Assembly (NCBI GenBank): GCA_964304625.1
Contig: OZ199839.1
Span: 7,564,001 to 7,628,000 of the forward strand
From: Kudoa neothunni
Lineage: Eukaryota > Cnidaria
Length of the DNA stretch: 64,000 nucleotides
Reading direction: 5' to 3'
The translations under genes and the position numbers were made by a program. How positions within the stretch are numbered: the first letter of the stretch is position 1; every line of letters starts with the position of its first letter. This document shows positions 1 to 10,048 of the stretch, piece after piece. Below the pieces are notes generated by a model. The model did not search any database, was not told the origin of the DNA, and was given only the letters and a program-made list of their open reading frames with translations.

Positions 1-1414
1 TAATTTTCGAGCTTTTCATTATAGTAAATCTGTGTTGTCTGATATAAAACAACATGCAAGTGCTTACTTAATTTTTTTATCGGTTAAAAATATTCTGTAT
101 AATGTAATCATCCTTTAATGTTGTAATACAAAATTATTGTAAAAAAATATAAGATTTTTCACCAGACCAAAAACATAAAGTATATAGTTGTTGTATTTAA
201 AGATATTTGGTGAGTTAAAGTTGAAAATAATCTTCCAAATATGAATAAAATTGTTATAATGGATAATAACATGATTACAACAGTGAATTCATTTAAAACT
301 ATGAATATAACACAAATATATCATATCAGAAAATTATTATTGCAAAATACGTGGAACAAATAAATTTCTTACCGATAAAAAATCATAAAAACATTTCATT
401 CAAATGTTAAACAAGTTTCCGAAGAAAATAGAGCATTTACTGCGATAAATTACAATAATGATGAGGATGGGTCTTTCCTAAGTAACGCCTTATATCACAG
501 ATTCCTGGGGACACAATTCTTTTATTTTTTTCACATTAATATATAATCCATTTTAATAATTTTTTGACTCATTAAAATTTAAAAAGAATCCCTTAAATAA
601 GTAAAAATAATTTGTTAGTGAAATGGCTATTTTCGCCTACGAAGATATTCGGGGAGTTGTAGTTTGGACTATAATTGATTATACTTGACTCTTGTAGGCA
701 AAAAATCAACCAAAAATAAAGTATGACAGCGTTTTCAAAGAAACTAATTTTATATGTTGGCTATTAATAGAAATTGTTAGGATTCAAAATAGCGAACATT
801 AGTTCTAAATTCCAATTTATAATTAAGATTTTCCGTGATAAAAACATTTTCTCTATATAGTTTCATGACTCGTATTATTCAGAGACACGCAGTATCGATT
901 ACACTCAGATATCATTATGATTAAGCGTCTCTAGGGTGTTCATTAGTTACTGAAAATGTATTGAATCTGTTTCATCGTAAATCGTACGTAATAGGTCGCT
1001 TTATGTGATTATAGTTACACACTTGTGCAAGAAAAATAAGTACAACAGAATATTTTAAGAATAAATTGCATCGTATATAGAATGATTAATATTTGTTCAT
1101 AACTGTCTCTAAAACTTATTAATAATAATATCTTATTCTTTATTATAATTATTTTCGGAGCTTTTGTAACTTTAATTCAAATAAATTTTAAAAATAAGAT
1201 ATGTCATTCTTAGTCAAGTAAAAACTTGATGCTAATTATTGATATTGTTTATATCAATAAATATTAACGATCAATTAATTTTAATAAAAATAATTTTAAT
1301 GAATCATATTGAATCCCTGTTTTTTAGACCTTAGCGAAGTTATTTTCCTAAAAAGAATTTCTAGCTCCCTGTATCGCTTAAAAGAAGAATTAACAACATG
1401 TACAACTATTGGGA
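1..1414. other. AT-rich non-coding stretch
   Basis: No open frame of useful length, RNA gene or repeat with clear ends was seen on either strand. The base composition is strongly A+T, like the rest of the flanking DNA. Part of it may be 3' UTR or intergenic DNA downstream of the minus-strand exon at 1415-1729. Confidence 0.6.
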
Positions 1415-1729
1415 TCAGGATTCGATATGATTATTTATTTCATCCTGCATAATATTATATGCATATGAAGTTAACAATGTTTTATATCGTTCGTTAATGT
1501 CTGAATTTAATTTCGCAACAGTTTGCGTTGTCCACTCTCTAACTGCTTTACTCTCACGCTCAGTCCTCATACTTGATAAATAAATAAGCAGTTCGCTGAA
1601 AAAGACTTCAATTGTTGATAATTTTTTAATAACAAACATATCCATGAATTCTTTAGCCTTTCCAAAGTTTGTAAATGCATTTCCGACCATAGTGATTCTA
1701 CTCGCGACTATCAACGTTACAACCGCACG
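1415..1729 (-). CDS. candidate terminal exon of a host gene, possibly M1 aminopeptidase C-terminus
   Basis: On the minus strand an open frame of 104 codons plus stop runs from a possible splice acceptor (CCCCTAG at about 1736-1730) to a stop at 1415. It has no convincing start methionine, so it looks like a last exon rather than a complete gene. The peptide is mixed and helix-rich, unlike the A+T-driven frames around it. The spacing of 'NFGKAKEFMDMF', a helical stretch and 'TERESKAVREW' recalls the C-terminal ERAP1-like helical domain of M1 zinc aminopeptidases, but this is a pattern impression only. No catalytic HEXXH is present, and none would be expected in this part. I did not find the preceding exon with confidence. 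It could also be an unrelated host protein or a chance frame. Confidence 0.35.
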   Translation of the reverse strand, partial: RAVVTLIVASRITMVGNAFTNFGKAKEFMDMFVIKKLSTIEVFFSELLIYLSSMRTERESKAVREWTTQTVAKLNSDINERYKTLLTSYAYNIMQDEINNHIES

Positions 1730-4380
1730 CTAGGGGGTATTTTACTCGTTTATGCTGCTATAACACATAAAATTAGATTAATTATATAAATAATACAGAT
1801 TTATAAATATTTAATGTCATTTATAATGATACTTATGAATAAGTTTAAAATATCCTCGATGTATTTTGATGCTTAATTGTTAATTAAAAGATAAATGAAA
1901 CTAAATTTATATTCTGTATTTTTCAAGATTTTTCTTTGTTGCTTAAAACCACGGATGTATCAAATAATTATGATGAAATTTAAACGAAATAAGGTTCATT
2001 TGTCAGTATTAATGTTATTAATTTATTTATATTAGGTTTTTTCTGTTTATTCCTAAATATAATAAGTACTTACATTATTAAGTAAAATTTTGTTATATTT
2101 CACTATGAAGGAATATGAATGTGATTACAATGTTGCACTTAAATGTTTATATTATTTTCTTAAAAATCAACAGCGAGTCTATATTAATGGCTGCTGTTCA
2201 GAAATATAGAATATTAAAAGTTTCTCCATACTCATAACACTTTCTAATTTAAATTTTTGCTTAATTAAAGAAAAATAACTATTTTTAGTATTATAAATAT
2301 TTCCATTAGAGATGCGCAATTGTTTAATTCAATATTTATCTTTATTTATTCCATCAATATCAAGAATTAGAAGAAAAGAGAAATTTATTTAAAAAAAACT
2401 AAAATAAAATTATATATATAGTATAGTTAATTAAAATTTTTAATTAACAATGACACTTTAGTGTTTTAACAATAAAAATTGATAATACTAGAAATACTTA
2501 TAAAGCTTTAATTAGGATAAAATAAACATGAAAAAATGTTATGAGGATGGATGAAATTTAAATATTCTACATGCCTGCCTGAACTACAACCGTTTATAAT
2601 GACCTATTGTTCATTTGTTTTTATTATAATACCATGCAAAAATCAATTGCAATTATTACACTTCCAAAAAAAGTTGTATTTAATATTTAAAAATCCTTAA
2701 CAGTCCTTTCAGTCATCTTTTTATATTAAAAATTTAACGGTTACAACATATTTTTTAAATTTGAACATAATGTTATGTTTTTGCATTACCAACGAAAAAA
2801 TTTTATTCACAAATAATATTTTTACGATCATACTAAATCTAAGAATAAAAACTTTAAAATTAGTCGACAGACAAGAATTTTACTCTGTAAAAACGTGATC
2901 TTTGTACTTTATTGTTCTGTCTTTTCACAATTAATTTAATAATAATAAAAAATTAACATATTAATTACTAATGTGCTCTGTTAACCGAGTGTTATATCAT
3001 AATATAGCAGATAATAAATTTTACTAGTGTTGTCTCCCTTATATATGCGTTTAAACAGAGCTTTTATGTAAAGACAAATTTCCGCAATATAAACTCAAAA
3101 ACCCCTGTATAAGGTTTGTAGCGCTTTGATCAATATATATTGAAGTTCCGACAAAAAATTGTATTTTCACTAGTTCAGATTCTAATAATTAACATATATG
3201 TTTATTTTAATTCTGACTTATTTATATTTATTAAAATAAAATTAAAACATTCACGAATAAAGCAATAAAGCAATAAAGAAGATTAAATGCTGTTGAAATA
3301 TTTAGTTTCTAGAATATATTTCCTATTATAACTAGTAATAGTTCTATGTTGAGTCAAATGTTAAAACAACAAAATTTTGATGATAATCTTCATCCAAGAA
3401 GAACATAAAAGATATTTTAGAGCCGCTTTCGACGAAAAAAGTCGTAAATCAGTATTAATGTTTCGAATTTTTGTCATTTTCTGGAATATAATTACAATAA
3501 TGGAAAAATATTATGTAGATTAGGTTGTTGGTAAATATCAACTTAACGATTATTCTTAGTTGTATTTGAAAATTGAAGTCACAAAACTCTGATTTTGATG
3601 AATTATTACAATATAACCCTAGCAATTGTGTACTGTATAAATCCCTTTTCTATAAGAATAACAATTCCATTTTTTATATTAGTGATAGCTAACTAATTGT
3701 AGCGAATGCATAACGTTAATTTAATTTAAAATATTTAGAATTAATGTACGAACTAATTATAATCTTTAATTAATCAACGCTATTATCATCCATAATACGC
3801 ATTGTATTTATTATTCTTCTTATAAAAACAGATCAAAAACAATCTGTTTATGTCTGAATTTGTTAATTTTAGATAAATTTATCGAACATCCTAAAACTAT
3901 ATATGATTTTTTGTAGTTAAAAAATTCTTAATGAATATCACATATTCAACTCAAGCGAAATTTTATTGCATATAAACTTCTTTTTACAGTTAATGCATTT
4001 TATATTGTTGCCTGTTCATAGGAATATTATAACATTCCAAAAAATACGTGTGAACCAAATATATGTCGCTCTGATATTGATGACTAACCTGCATAATTAA
4101 CTCGGATAAATATCGTTTACGTATATTCTAAAATCTCAAAATACTTAATCATATTTTAATAGAAGGAACGTTATTACATTACGTATCATTGCGTAATAAA
4201 GAGAATTTCCAAATATTCCAACAGAAAAATGAATTATCAAGAAATTTAACTAATAAAAATTCGATCAATAGCATATCTAAAGTCGTAACAACTTTAAACA
4301 TACAAACAAGAGAATAAGAATACATTAAATAAATTGAGTTATATAAACAAACAGAAACAATACTACTTATCTTGTGGGAA
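1730..4380. other. AT-rich intergenic region upstream of the tRNA gene
   Basis: No supportable coding region, repeat or RNA gene was seen. Short frames are what this composition gives by chance. No upstream TATA-like or snRNA-type Pol III promoter could be assigned; tRNA transcription is expected from the internal A and B boxes. Confidence 0.55.
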
Positions 4381-4453
4381 GGTTGTATGGTGTAATTGGT
4401 TAGCATTATGGACTTTGAATCCATCGACCCGAGTTCGAATCTCGGTACGGCCA
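4381..4453 (+). tRNA. tRNA-Gln-TTG: tRNA-Gln(TTG)
   Basis: The sequence folds as a 73-nt tRNA. The acceptor strand is GGTTGTA, the anticodon stem is ATGGA/TCCAT (4408-4412 with 4420-4424), the loop is CTTTGAA, and the anticodon TTG is at 4415-4417. The T-arm contains GTTCGAAT. The 3' acceptor strand is TACGGCC followed by discriminator A. The core closely follows eukaryotic tRNA-Gln. Two acceptor pairs are G-U wobbles (3:70 and 4:69); the variant TACAACC found in front of array copy 3 would pair perfectly. The A box is near 4388-4399 and the B box near 4431-4441. This is the only complete tRNA in the array and the evident target of the retrotransposons downstream. It may be functional, although its 3' half could be element-derived. 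Confidence 0.93.
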
Positions 4454-4460
4454 CTCCCTC

Positions 4461-4472
4461 TTTTGTTTTTTT
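4461..4472 (+). terminator. Pol III terminator supplied by the retrotransposon leader
   Basis: Two T-runs (TTTT, G, then seven T) start 8 nt after the tRNA discriminator base. Runs of four or more T on the coding strand end Pol III transcription. They lie in the first bases of element copy 1, so the element itself provides the terminator. Diverged copies keep T-runs in the same place: copy 3 at 15650-15653 and 15657-15661, copy 10 at 49534-49539 and 49541-49546. Confidence 0.7.
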
Positions 4473-4540
4473 GTGGTATTGTCTTTTTTTGGGCTATTTT
4501 TTGGCGTTTTTAGCGGCTGCCTTTTATCAGGAAAGTTAAA

Positions 4541-4574
4541 GTAAGTTCTTTTATTGTTGTTGCTAACTTTTTAG
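4541..4574 (+). other. 34-nt intron-like segment in the 5' leader, copy 1
   Basis: It begins GTAAGT, has a branch-point-like TGCTAAC, and ends TTTTTAG. It lies 20 nt before the ATG. The same 34-nt length and the GT...AG ends are kept in copies 2-8 although the interior varies. Host introns in this window are 41-68 nt, so a 34-nt intron is short but plausible. Its role would be to mark the mRNA as spliced or to shape the leader. A trans-splice acceptor is an alternative, but that would not explain the conserved GTAAGT. Confidence 0.65.
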
Positions 4575-4594
4575 GTACATACGACGGTTGGAAG

Positions 4595-7500
4595 ATGGAG
4601 AACACAACAGTTTTGTCGGAAAACTCCATTGACCATTTGAAAGACACGTGTCCCGAACTGACTCGAGTGATTTTGACCTACTTCCAGGCATGGGAGAAAG
4701 CCTCAATCAAACGAAGAAGGAAACCTCAACTTTGTATTAAAGCCAACGAAATCGTAAAGATTTCAAAGCTCATTTTCAAGGCTAAAAGCGACATTTCCGT
4801 TTTATGTCGGAACCGACCGAAGTTGCCAACTACAGAAAAAACGCCGAATTTTGAAGATACGGATTTTGTGGATATCTCGATTGAAGCAAATGATGTATCT
4901 TATTCAGATCGAGTCGCAATCCGAAAACTGCAGACAAATCTGTCCAGAAACAGACGAAGTCTCAATTTTCTGTACGATGAGTTTATGACTCTAGTACAGA
5001 AAGCTGTAGATGACGCCGAGTTTCCAGCAGAGTTGTTGAATGTTGATGGATCTGTTGACATTTCAGCGGACCTCAAATTCTTCCCGGTTTTCCCGAATCA
5101 GCCACTTTTAATTAATGAAGCGCATGTCACAGAAAAGCGTGTGATGAAGGCCACTGCTAATGGTGAAATTATTATTGATGATTCGCCCAATGTTGTTCTA
5201 AGTGTTGAGAATGTTGTTGTTGTTCCTACTTCTCCAGAAGTGGTGAACTCAGCAAATTCTGCGAATAATGAGACGACATTGGAGTTGCCCGCGCAGCCAA
5301 TTTCGCCATTGTCGAGTTCATTGCATAGTTTGGACGTTAATTCAGTTAATTCAGCTAAATCAGTCACTTTAACTAAATCTAATGTTAATTCTAAGTGCAT
5401 TTCTAAAATTAAAAAAGTAAAAAACCCCATTCCGCATCTTTCAACTCCCGAATATGACCATTCTTTGCATAATAATAGGATTTTTAACTTAAATAATCAA
5501 ACTTGTAGTGAAGCTCCTATTTTAATCGACGAGAATGTTAATATTTCCCCTTCCTTAAATCAAAATTCACCCCAAAATCCATCAATTCCGGAAGAAAATG
5601 TTCAACCTAGCCTCATCGAACGGTCCAAAACCTTCTTTAGAGCGCCTAGTTTGTCGTTTAATTCCCCTTTGAAATCAGCTAATGTCTCCATTGGTGCGAT
5701 GATGAATAACTTTTTAAATGGCATTGTTGCCACTTTATCAAGTCCCGAATCATCTCCGAAACCCTCTCAACCACAAAATGAAGATGATGAAGACAACGAA
5801 GAATACTTTGACTCGTTCGAAGAGCCAATGCAGATCCCCCATCTGGAAATTGCACTTCCTCTCTTGGATGTGGAAATGATGGATGACGCGGTCGAGCTGC
5901 GAAAGCCTCAAAAACGACGACATCAAGATATCTCCCCCTCGTCTTCTCCATCTCCATCTTCTTCACCTTCCCCCTCAAAGCACCCTGACGATAACACCTC
6001 CAACGACTCCTCCAGTGAAGACTGTGCCCCTAAAAAGGCCCATCTGGCACCCATTACCAATTCCCAACCTCCGCCTTTGTCCCTAATTGTCTCACCTGAT
6101 GAAAACTTTTTATCCTCTCAGGATATTACCAAATTCATCCGAGACGTTAGGAGAAAGACGCGCAGAAGAACCAAGAAACAAATCACCCCTAGACCGATGA
6201 GAATAACGAGATCTGCAGCAAAACTGCTCAGTTCTCAGTCTCAATCTCAAGAATCTCAACGTCCCCTTCCAACCCCGCCCAATCCACCTGCATTGGCACC
6301 CATCACTACTGTGGAAGTCATCTCATCACCCTCGAGACCCAGGTCTCCAAATCCTCCAACTCCCAATCCAACCAAGAACGTGGCCTCTACACCGGAAGTT
6401 ATCACCAACTCTCCATCTACTGCAACTACTGCACCTACTGCACCTACTGACGTGGCAAACAAATCATTCTGCTTCGACCCAATCGACGAAAACAACCCAC
6501 CAATCCTTGAATTCTCCAACATACCCATCCATAATGATGTTAATAGCAATATTAACAACGACGTCATTATCCTCGACACGGCCACCACTACTGAAGATCA
6601 TATTGAAAATCGCATTGAAGAGACTCATGATGATATTGATATTGATGTAGATGTAGAAATGCCCCTCAACTTTGAAAATCAACCCTTGAGAGAAGCAACC
6701 ACCCAAGACGTCATGGAAGTGATGCGAGAACGAATTGGAAACAATTACGGACTCCCAGCTGCATCAGTTACTCCATCCAATCAACGTAACCCTTCTGACC
6801 CATCACCATCAAACGTCCACACAACTGACGATATAATCGACGATAACGACGACGTTAATGCTGATCCACCCCAAGACGAGCAACCTCCTACCAACTTAAG
6901 TAAGTACCAATTGAGGAAATTAGAGGAGGAAAAGAAGCTCAAAGCTGCAGCGTCGATGATGAAGCACTTGATCAATCATATAGGGTCCACTGCAACGTGT
7001 GACACCCTATATGCCCAATTTTTAGAGACCGCCATTGAGCATGCTAAAGAGCTCAAACTCCATCGAGTTCCCTTTACACGCCCCAATGACAATGACGCCG
7101 AAAATAGAGAAGCCAGCCCGTATGATGAGCACAATGTGGTGAGGAACAACAATCCGAATGACCCAAGCACTACTTTCGTACGAAGGATACAACGCCCCCT
7201 AACAAAGAGAGCCCACGAGAGGAGACTCCGTGGACTCTACCGCACCAATATGAAGCGTTGTTTCCACGAAGTAGTGAATGACCCGCCAAAATGGTGCACT
7301 GCCTCTGCTACACAAATAACAGAAGCACTCACCCCTAATTTGTCCAATCCTCCACCAATTCCAGAAGAAGCTCCACCTCAAAACGCCTCTCCAATCCAGC
7401 AAGATGATGATAACGCTCCCATCCAATCCCAACGAGACATCTATGATTTCCAGCGGAACTACTCAGACATCCACATCTCCCCCGAAGACGTTCTTTGTGC

Positions 7501-9841
7501 GCTTGAAAAAGCAAACAAAGACACAGCAGTTGGAACCGATGGTATCCAAATGACATTTTGGAAACGTCTTCCACAAATAGAGTTTGTGCTAGCCCCGCTA
7601 TTTAACTGCTTCATCCGTACAAGCACCATCCCTCAAAGTTGGTTGGAATCAAGACTGGTCTTAATTCCCAAATCGAAGGATGCAGACAGCACTGACCCCC
7701 TGAATTACCGCCCGATTGCGATAACTCAAACAATCTACCGATTGTTCATGAGTTGTCTTAACAGAAAACTCAGACCCCTCATCCAACTGTCTCCATCTCA
7801 GAAAGGATTTATACAAAGCGATGGCTGTGTCGAACACGCCTTCACCCTACAAGAAATCCTGGATGACTCTCGCCGACGCCAGTCAAAAATCAACGCTGTT
7901 TGGATCGATATTCAAAAAGCGTTCGATTCGGTACCCCACAACTTTATCCTCCACCATCTACGTCAACAGAAAGTTCCTTCAAACATTGTCCAACTCATTG
8001 CCAATCTCTACGACAACAGTTACAGTCTGGTGACTGACAAAGACGGCAACAACTCCACAATCAACCCCAACGGCCGTGGCGTGAGGCAGGGATGCCCCCT
8101 GTCTCCGCTACTCTTCAATTTAGTGATTGACCCCCTTCTGGAAGATATTGCCAACAGTGGAATCGGCTACCCCCTCAGAGGACACAATATTGGTGCTCAA
8201 TGCTTCGCAGATGATCTTGTCCTTCTAGCCAACAACGACGGAGATATGGATACCCTTTTGAAGAAAACCGAAGATTTCCTATCCAAAACCTCCCTGACCG
8301 TCAACCACTCCAAGTGCGCGAGCCTTAAAGTAAGTTACATTCAAGGTAGAAGATTCATCAACACCGTCTCCACAAACTCACCTACGCTTTTTGGAATCCA
8401 CGTGCCCCCGATGCAAAACTACTACAAATATCTTGGCACCCAATCCAACCTTCAATCCTTCAAGAACCTCCCACCTGCTTTTGACGACTTTATTATGAAA
8501 TTGACAAAAATCTCAAATTCTCCCCTTCTTCCCTTCCAAAAATTAAATCTCCTCAAGATATACGTATTCCCGAGCATCGACCACGTAATGAAGAATACCC
8601 TGCTCCGAATTGAAGACCTTGCCAAGATTGATGCCCTCATCTTACGAAATGTTCGCCAATGGCTCAATCTTCCAAACTCCTCAACGAAGAACATCTTCTA
8701 CATCCCCAACTGTGCTGGAGGACTTGGCTTGAAACAGCTTACGAAGGACTATGCCGCCTTACGGCTGGCCGCTGGTCTGAATCTGCTGAATTCCAAGGAT
8801 GAAACCATCCAACTTGTAGCAAGACAGTCCCTTCAAGAAATCTGTGCCAAACGAAGCAACCACTCCATGGATCCACTCACCTATCTTCATCTGGATGAAG
8901 AACCTTGCGTGTCTCGAGACATTCGAAGTCTTATGTCTTCAATGCGTTTGAACCGCAAATCAATCAAAGTGGACCTCCTCCAACCTTCTGAAGATCTAAA
9001 CCACATGGAGATTGACGACGAAAGTCTCAATCCTCCCATTTTCCCTCCAAAAAATCCAACTTTCCAACCCACCCGCATCAAGAAGCTCCGTTGGCACCTA
9101 CAATCCAACCATCTCCGTCTACTCAAGGCCCAAGTAGACCAAGGACGCTCCGCTGGCTGTTTTAGTCAACACGCTGAATCCAACTCGTGGACCCGAACCG
9201 GTAATATAAAAATTTCATCATTTAGGTTCGGTCTCATGGGTAGAATTAACGTGCTCCCGACAATGACAGTGCTACACCGTGCCCAATCTACGCTTGATAC
9301 ACAATGCCGCCGATGTTCGTGCCAAGTGGAAACACTTGGACACATTCTGAATGGCTGTCCAAACAACAGAAACGAGATCATCCTTCGCCACAACTCAATT
9401 TTAGAATTCATCGCCTCCAAAATCAAGGTTGGAAAAAAGTATGAACTCCTGATCGACCGATTATTCCCCGATGGTGTCCTAATTGGCGACCGACGACCAG
9501 ACATCCAACTTATCCACCGCCGCTCCAAGACGATAATCGTAGCTGACGTCTCCGTCTGCTATGAATCATCCCTACAACGCATGGACGAGGTAAGAGAGCA
9601 CAAAATCCGGAAATACGCCGACGAGTTTGCTCTACTTGAACAAGCTGGCTGGAAGATTCTCCCAACTGCGCTCATCTTTGGATCCCTCGGCTCTCACCAC
9701 CCGCTCAATTCCCAGGCTTACACCCTCCTCCACATTCAAAACCAGAAGAGAGTGAAAACCTTGATGAAAAACATCACAACCAATCTGATCGAAAGTTCCC
9801 ACATGATTTGGAATAATCATGTGAGAACGACTAGATCCTAA
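4595..9841 (+). CDS. retrotransposon polyprotein: reverse transcriptase with restriction-like endonuclease (copy 1)
   Basis: The protein has 1748 aa. Residues 1-200 are conserved between subfamilies, with blocks such as 'TYFQAWEKASIKRRRK' and 'DGSVDISADLKFFPV'. Residues about 200-760 are rich in P, S, N and D and look disordered. Residues about 770-960 form a conserved basic block ('KYQLRKLEEEKKLKAAA', 'FVRRIQRPLTKRAHERRL'). The reverse transcriptase follows, with catalytic D1105 in 'VWIDIQKAFDSVPH', 'GRGVRQGCPLSPLLFN', and F-A-D-D at 1204-1207. A zinc knuckle CX2CX8HX4C spans C1571-C1588. The endonuclease has P-D at 1635-1636 and D1651 fourteen residues later, then Y-E and K-x-x-K-Y. It should nick the tRNA gene and copy its own RNA by target-primed reverse transcription. 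No N-terminal zinc finger, Myb or Ulp1 protease is recognisable. ATG 4595 is the first start after the intron-like segment. Confidence 0.93.
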   Translation: MENTTVLSENSIDHLKDTCPELTRVILTYFQAWEKASIKRRRKPQLCIKANEIVKISKLIFKAKSDISVLCRNRPKLPTTEKTPNFEDTDFVDISIEANDVSYSDRVAIRKLQTNLSRNRRSLNFLYDEFMTLVQKAVDDAEFPAELLNVDGSVDISADLKFFPVFPNQPLLINEAHVTEKRVMKATANGEIIIDDSPNVVLSVENVVVVPTSPEVVNSANSANNETTLELPAQPISPLSSSLHSLDVNSVNSAKSVTLTKSNVNSKCISKIKKVKNPIPHLSTPEYDHSLHNNRIFNLNNQTCSEAPILIDENVNISPSLNQNSPQNPSIPEENVQPSLIERSKTFFRAPSLSFNSPLKSANVSIGAMMNNFLNGIVATLSSPESSPKPSQPQNEDDEDNEEYFDSFEEPMQIPHLEIALPLLDVEMMDDAVELRKPQKRRHQDISPSSSPSPSSSPSPSKHPDDNTSNDSSSEDCAPKKAHLAPITNSQPPPLSLIVSPDENFLSSQDITKFIRDVRRKTRRRTKKQITPRPMRITRSAAKLLSSQSQSQESQRPLPTPPNPPALAPITTVEVISSPSRPRSPNPPTPNPTKNVASTPEVITNSPSTATTAPTAPTDVANKSFCFDPIDENNPPILEFSNIPIHNDVNSNINNDVIILDTATTTEDHIENRIEETHDDIDIDVDVEMPLNFENQPLREATTQDVMEVMRERIGNNYGLPAASVTPSNQRNPSDPSPSNVHTTDDIIDDNDDVNADPPQDEQPPTNLSKYQLRKLEEEKKLKAAASMMKHLINHIGSTATCDTLYAQFLETAIEHAKELKLHRVPFTRPNDNDAENREASPYDEHNVVRNNNPNDPSTTFVRRIQRPLTKRAHERRLRGLYRTNMKRCFHEVVNDPPKWCTASATQITEALTPNLSNPPPIPEEAPPQNASPIQQDDDNAPIQSQRDIYDFQRNYSDIHISPEDVLCALEKANKDTAVGTDGIQMTFWKRLPQIEFVLAPLFNCFIRTSTIPQSWLESRLVLIPKSKDADSTDPLNYRPIAITQTIYRLFMSCLNRKLRPLIQLSPSQKGFIQSDGCVEHAFTLQEILDDSRRRQSKINAVWIDIQKAFDSVPHNFILHHLRQQKVPSNIVQLIANLYDNSYSLVTDKDGNNSTINPNGRGVRQGCPLSPLLFNLVIDPLLEDIANSGIGYPLRGHNIGAQCFADDLVLLANNDGDMDTLLKKTEDFLSKTSLTVNHSKCASLKVSYIQGRRFINTVSTNSPTLFGIHVPPMQNYYKYLGTQSNLQSFKNLPPAFDDFIMKLTKISNSPLLPFQKLNLLKIYVFPSIDHVMKNTLLRIEDLAKIDALILRNVRQWLNLPNSSTKNIFYIPNCAGGLGLKQLTKDYAALRLAAGLNLLNSKDETIQLVARQSLQEICAKRSNHSMDPLTYLHLDEEPCVSRDIRSLMSSMRLNRKSIKVDLLQPSEDLNHMEIDDESLNPPIFPPKNPTFQPTRIKKLRWHLQSNHLRLLKAQVDQGRSAGCFSQHAESNSWTRTGNIKISSFRFGLMGRINVLPTMTVLHRAQSTLDTQCRRCSCQVETLGHILNGCPNNRNEIILRHNSILEFIASKIKVGKKYELLIDRLFPDGVLIGDRRPDIQLIHRRSKTIIVADVSVCYESSLQRMDEVREHKIRKYADEFALLEQAGWKILPTALIFGSLGSHHPLNSQAYTLLHIQNQKRVKTLMKNITTNLIESSHMIWNNHVRTTRS
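9800..9823 (+). other. hairpin near the ORF end, copy 1
   Basis: There is a perfect 9-bp stem (CACATGATT pairing with AATCATGTG) around a 6-nt loop TGGAAT, ending 18 nt before the stop codon. It is kept in copies 2-6 and, with an inverted loop, in copy 8. It is absent from copies 7 and 9. It could be an RNA structure recognised by the element's own protein near the 3' end, or simply a consequence of conserved codons. Confidence 0.6.
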
Positions 9842-10012
9842 CAAAATTATCAAATCTTCCTACTTCATCGTGCATCTGCTGATTCCAATATCCATCCATC
9901 CATCCATCAATATGTCCACCATTCCAATCTACACAAATCAACATTAGTTTAGTTAGTCTAGTCACTAAAAGTAACTTATTTATTAATCACGATAGCATTC
10001 GTTAGTTTTCGG

Positions 10013-10048
10013 AATCCATCGACCCGAGTTCGAATCTCGGTACGGCCA
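10013..10048 (+). repeat. tRNA-Gln 3' half between copies 1 and 2
   Basis: This 36-bp segment is identical to 4418-4453 and runs from the anticodon loop to the discriminator A. It keeps the B box but has no A box or 5' acceptor strand, so it is not a gene. It marks the target duplication at the boundary. The acceptor strand is of the TACGGCC type. Confidence 0.92.

Larger units (their letters stand above)
4454..10012 (+). mobile_element. tRNA-Gln-targeted RLE-type LINE, copy 1 (intact)
   Basis: Full-length non-LTR retrotransposon directly after the tRNA. The layout is a leader of about 140 bp with a T-run terminator and a 34-nt intron-like segment, one 1748-codon ORF, and a 3' UTR of about 170 bp with short ATCC repeats. 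There is no poly(A) tail. The 3' end joins the next tRNA half at AATCC, just after the anticodon. The unit repeats at exactly 5595 bp into copy 2. No terminal repeats, integrase or protease are present. The single long ORF with a C-terminal restriction-like endonuclease places it with the R2/R4/NeSL/Hero/CRE group rather than with APE-type LINEs. It is probably the newest copy because it abuts the intact tRNA. Confidence 0.92.

Noticed and set aside
5098-9853. Many antisense or out-of-frame open frames inside the LINE ORFs, repeated at 5595-bp intervals
   Set aside because: They recur only because the element repeats. They lie within a long conserved ORF and show no independent family resemblance or start context.
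9895-9912. ATCC microsatellite in the 3' UTR as a target or telomere-like repeat
   Set aside because: Only about four units, present only in type-1 copies and not at the insertion junctions.
10013-10048. The tRNA halves as functional split tRNA genes
   Set aside because: They lack the A box and 5' acceptor strand, and no matching 5' halves with processing sequences are seen. They are better explained as target duplications.
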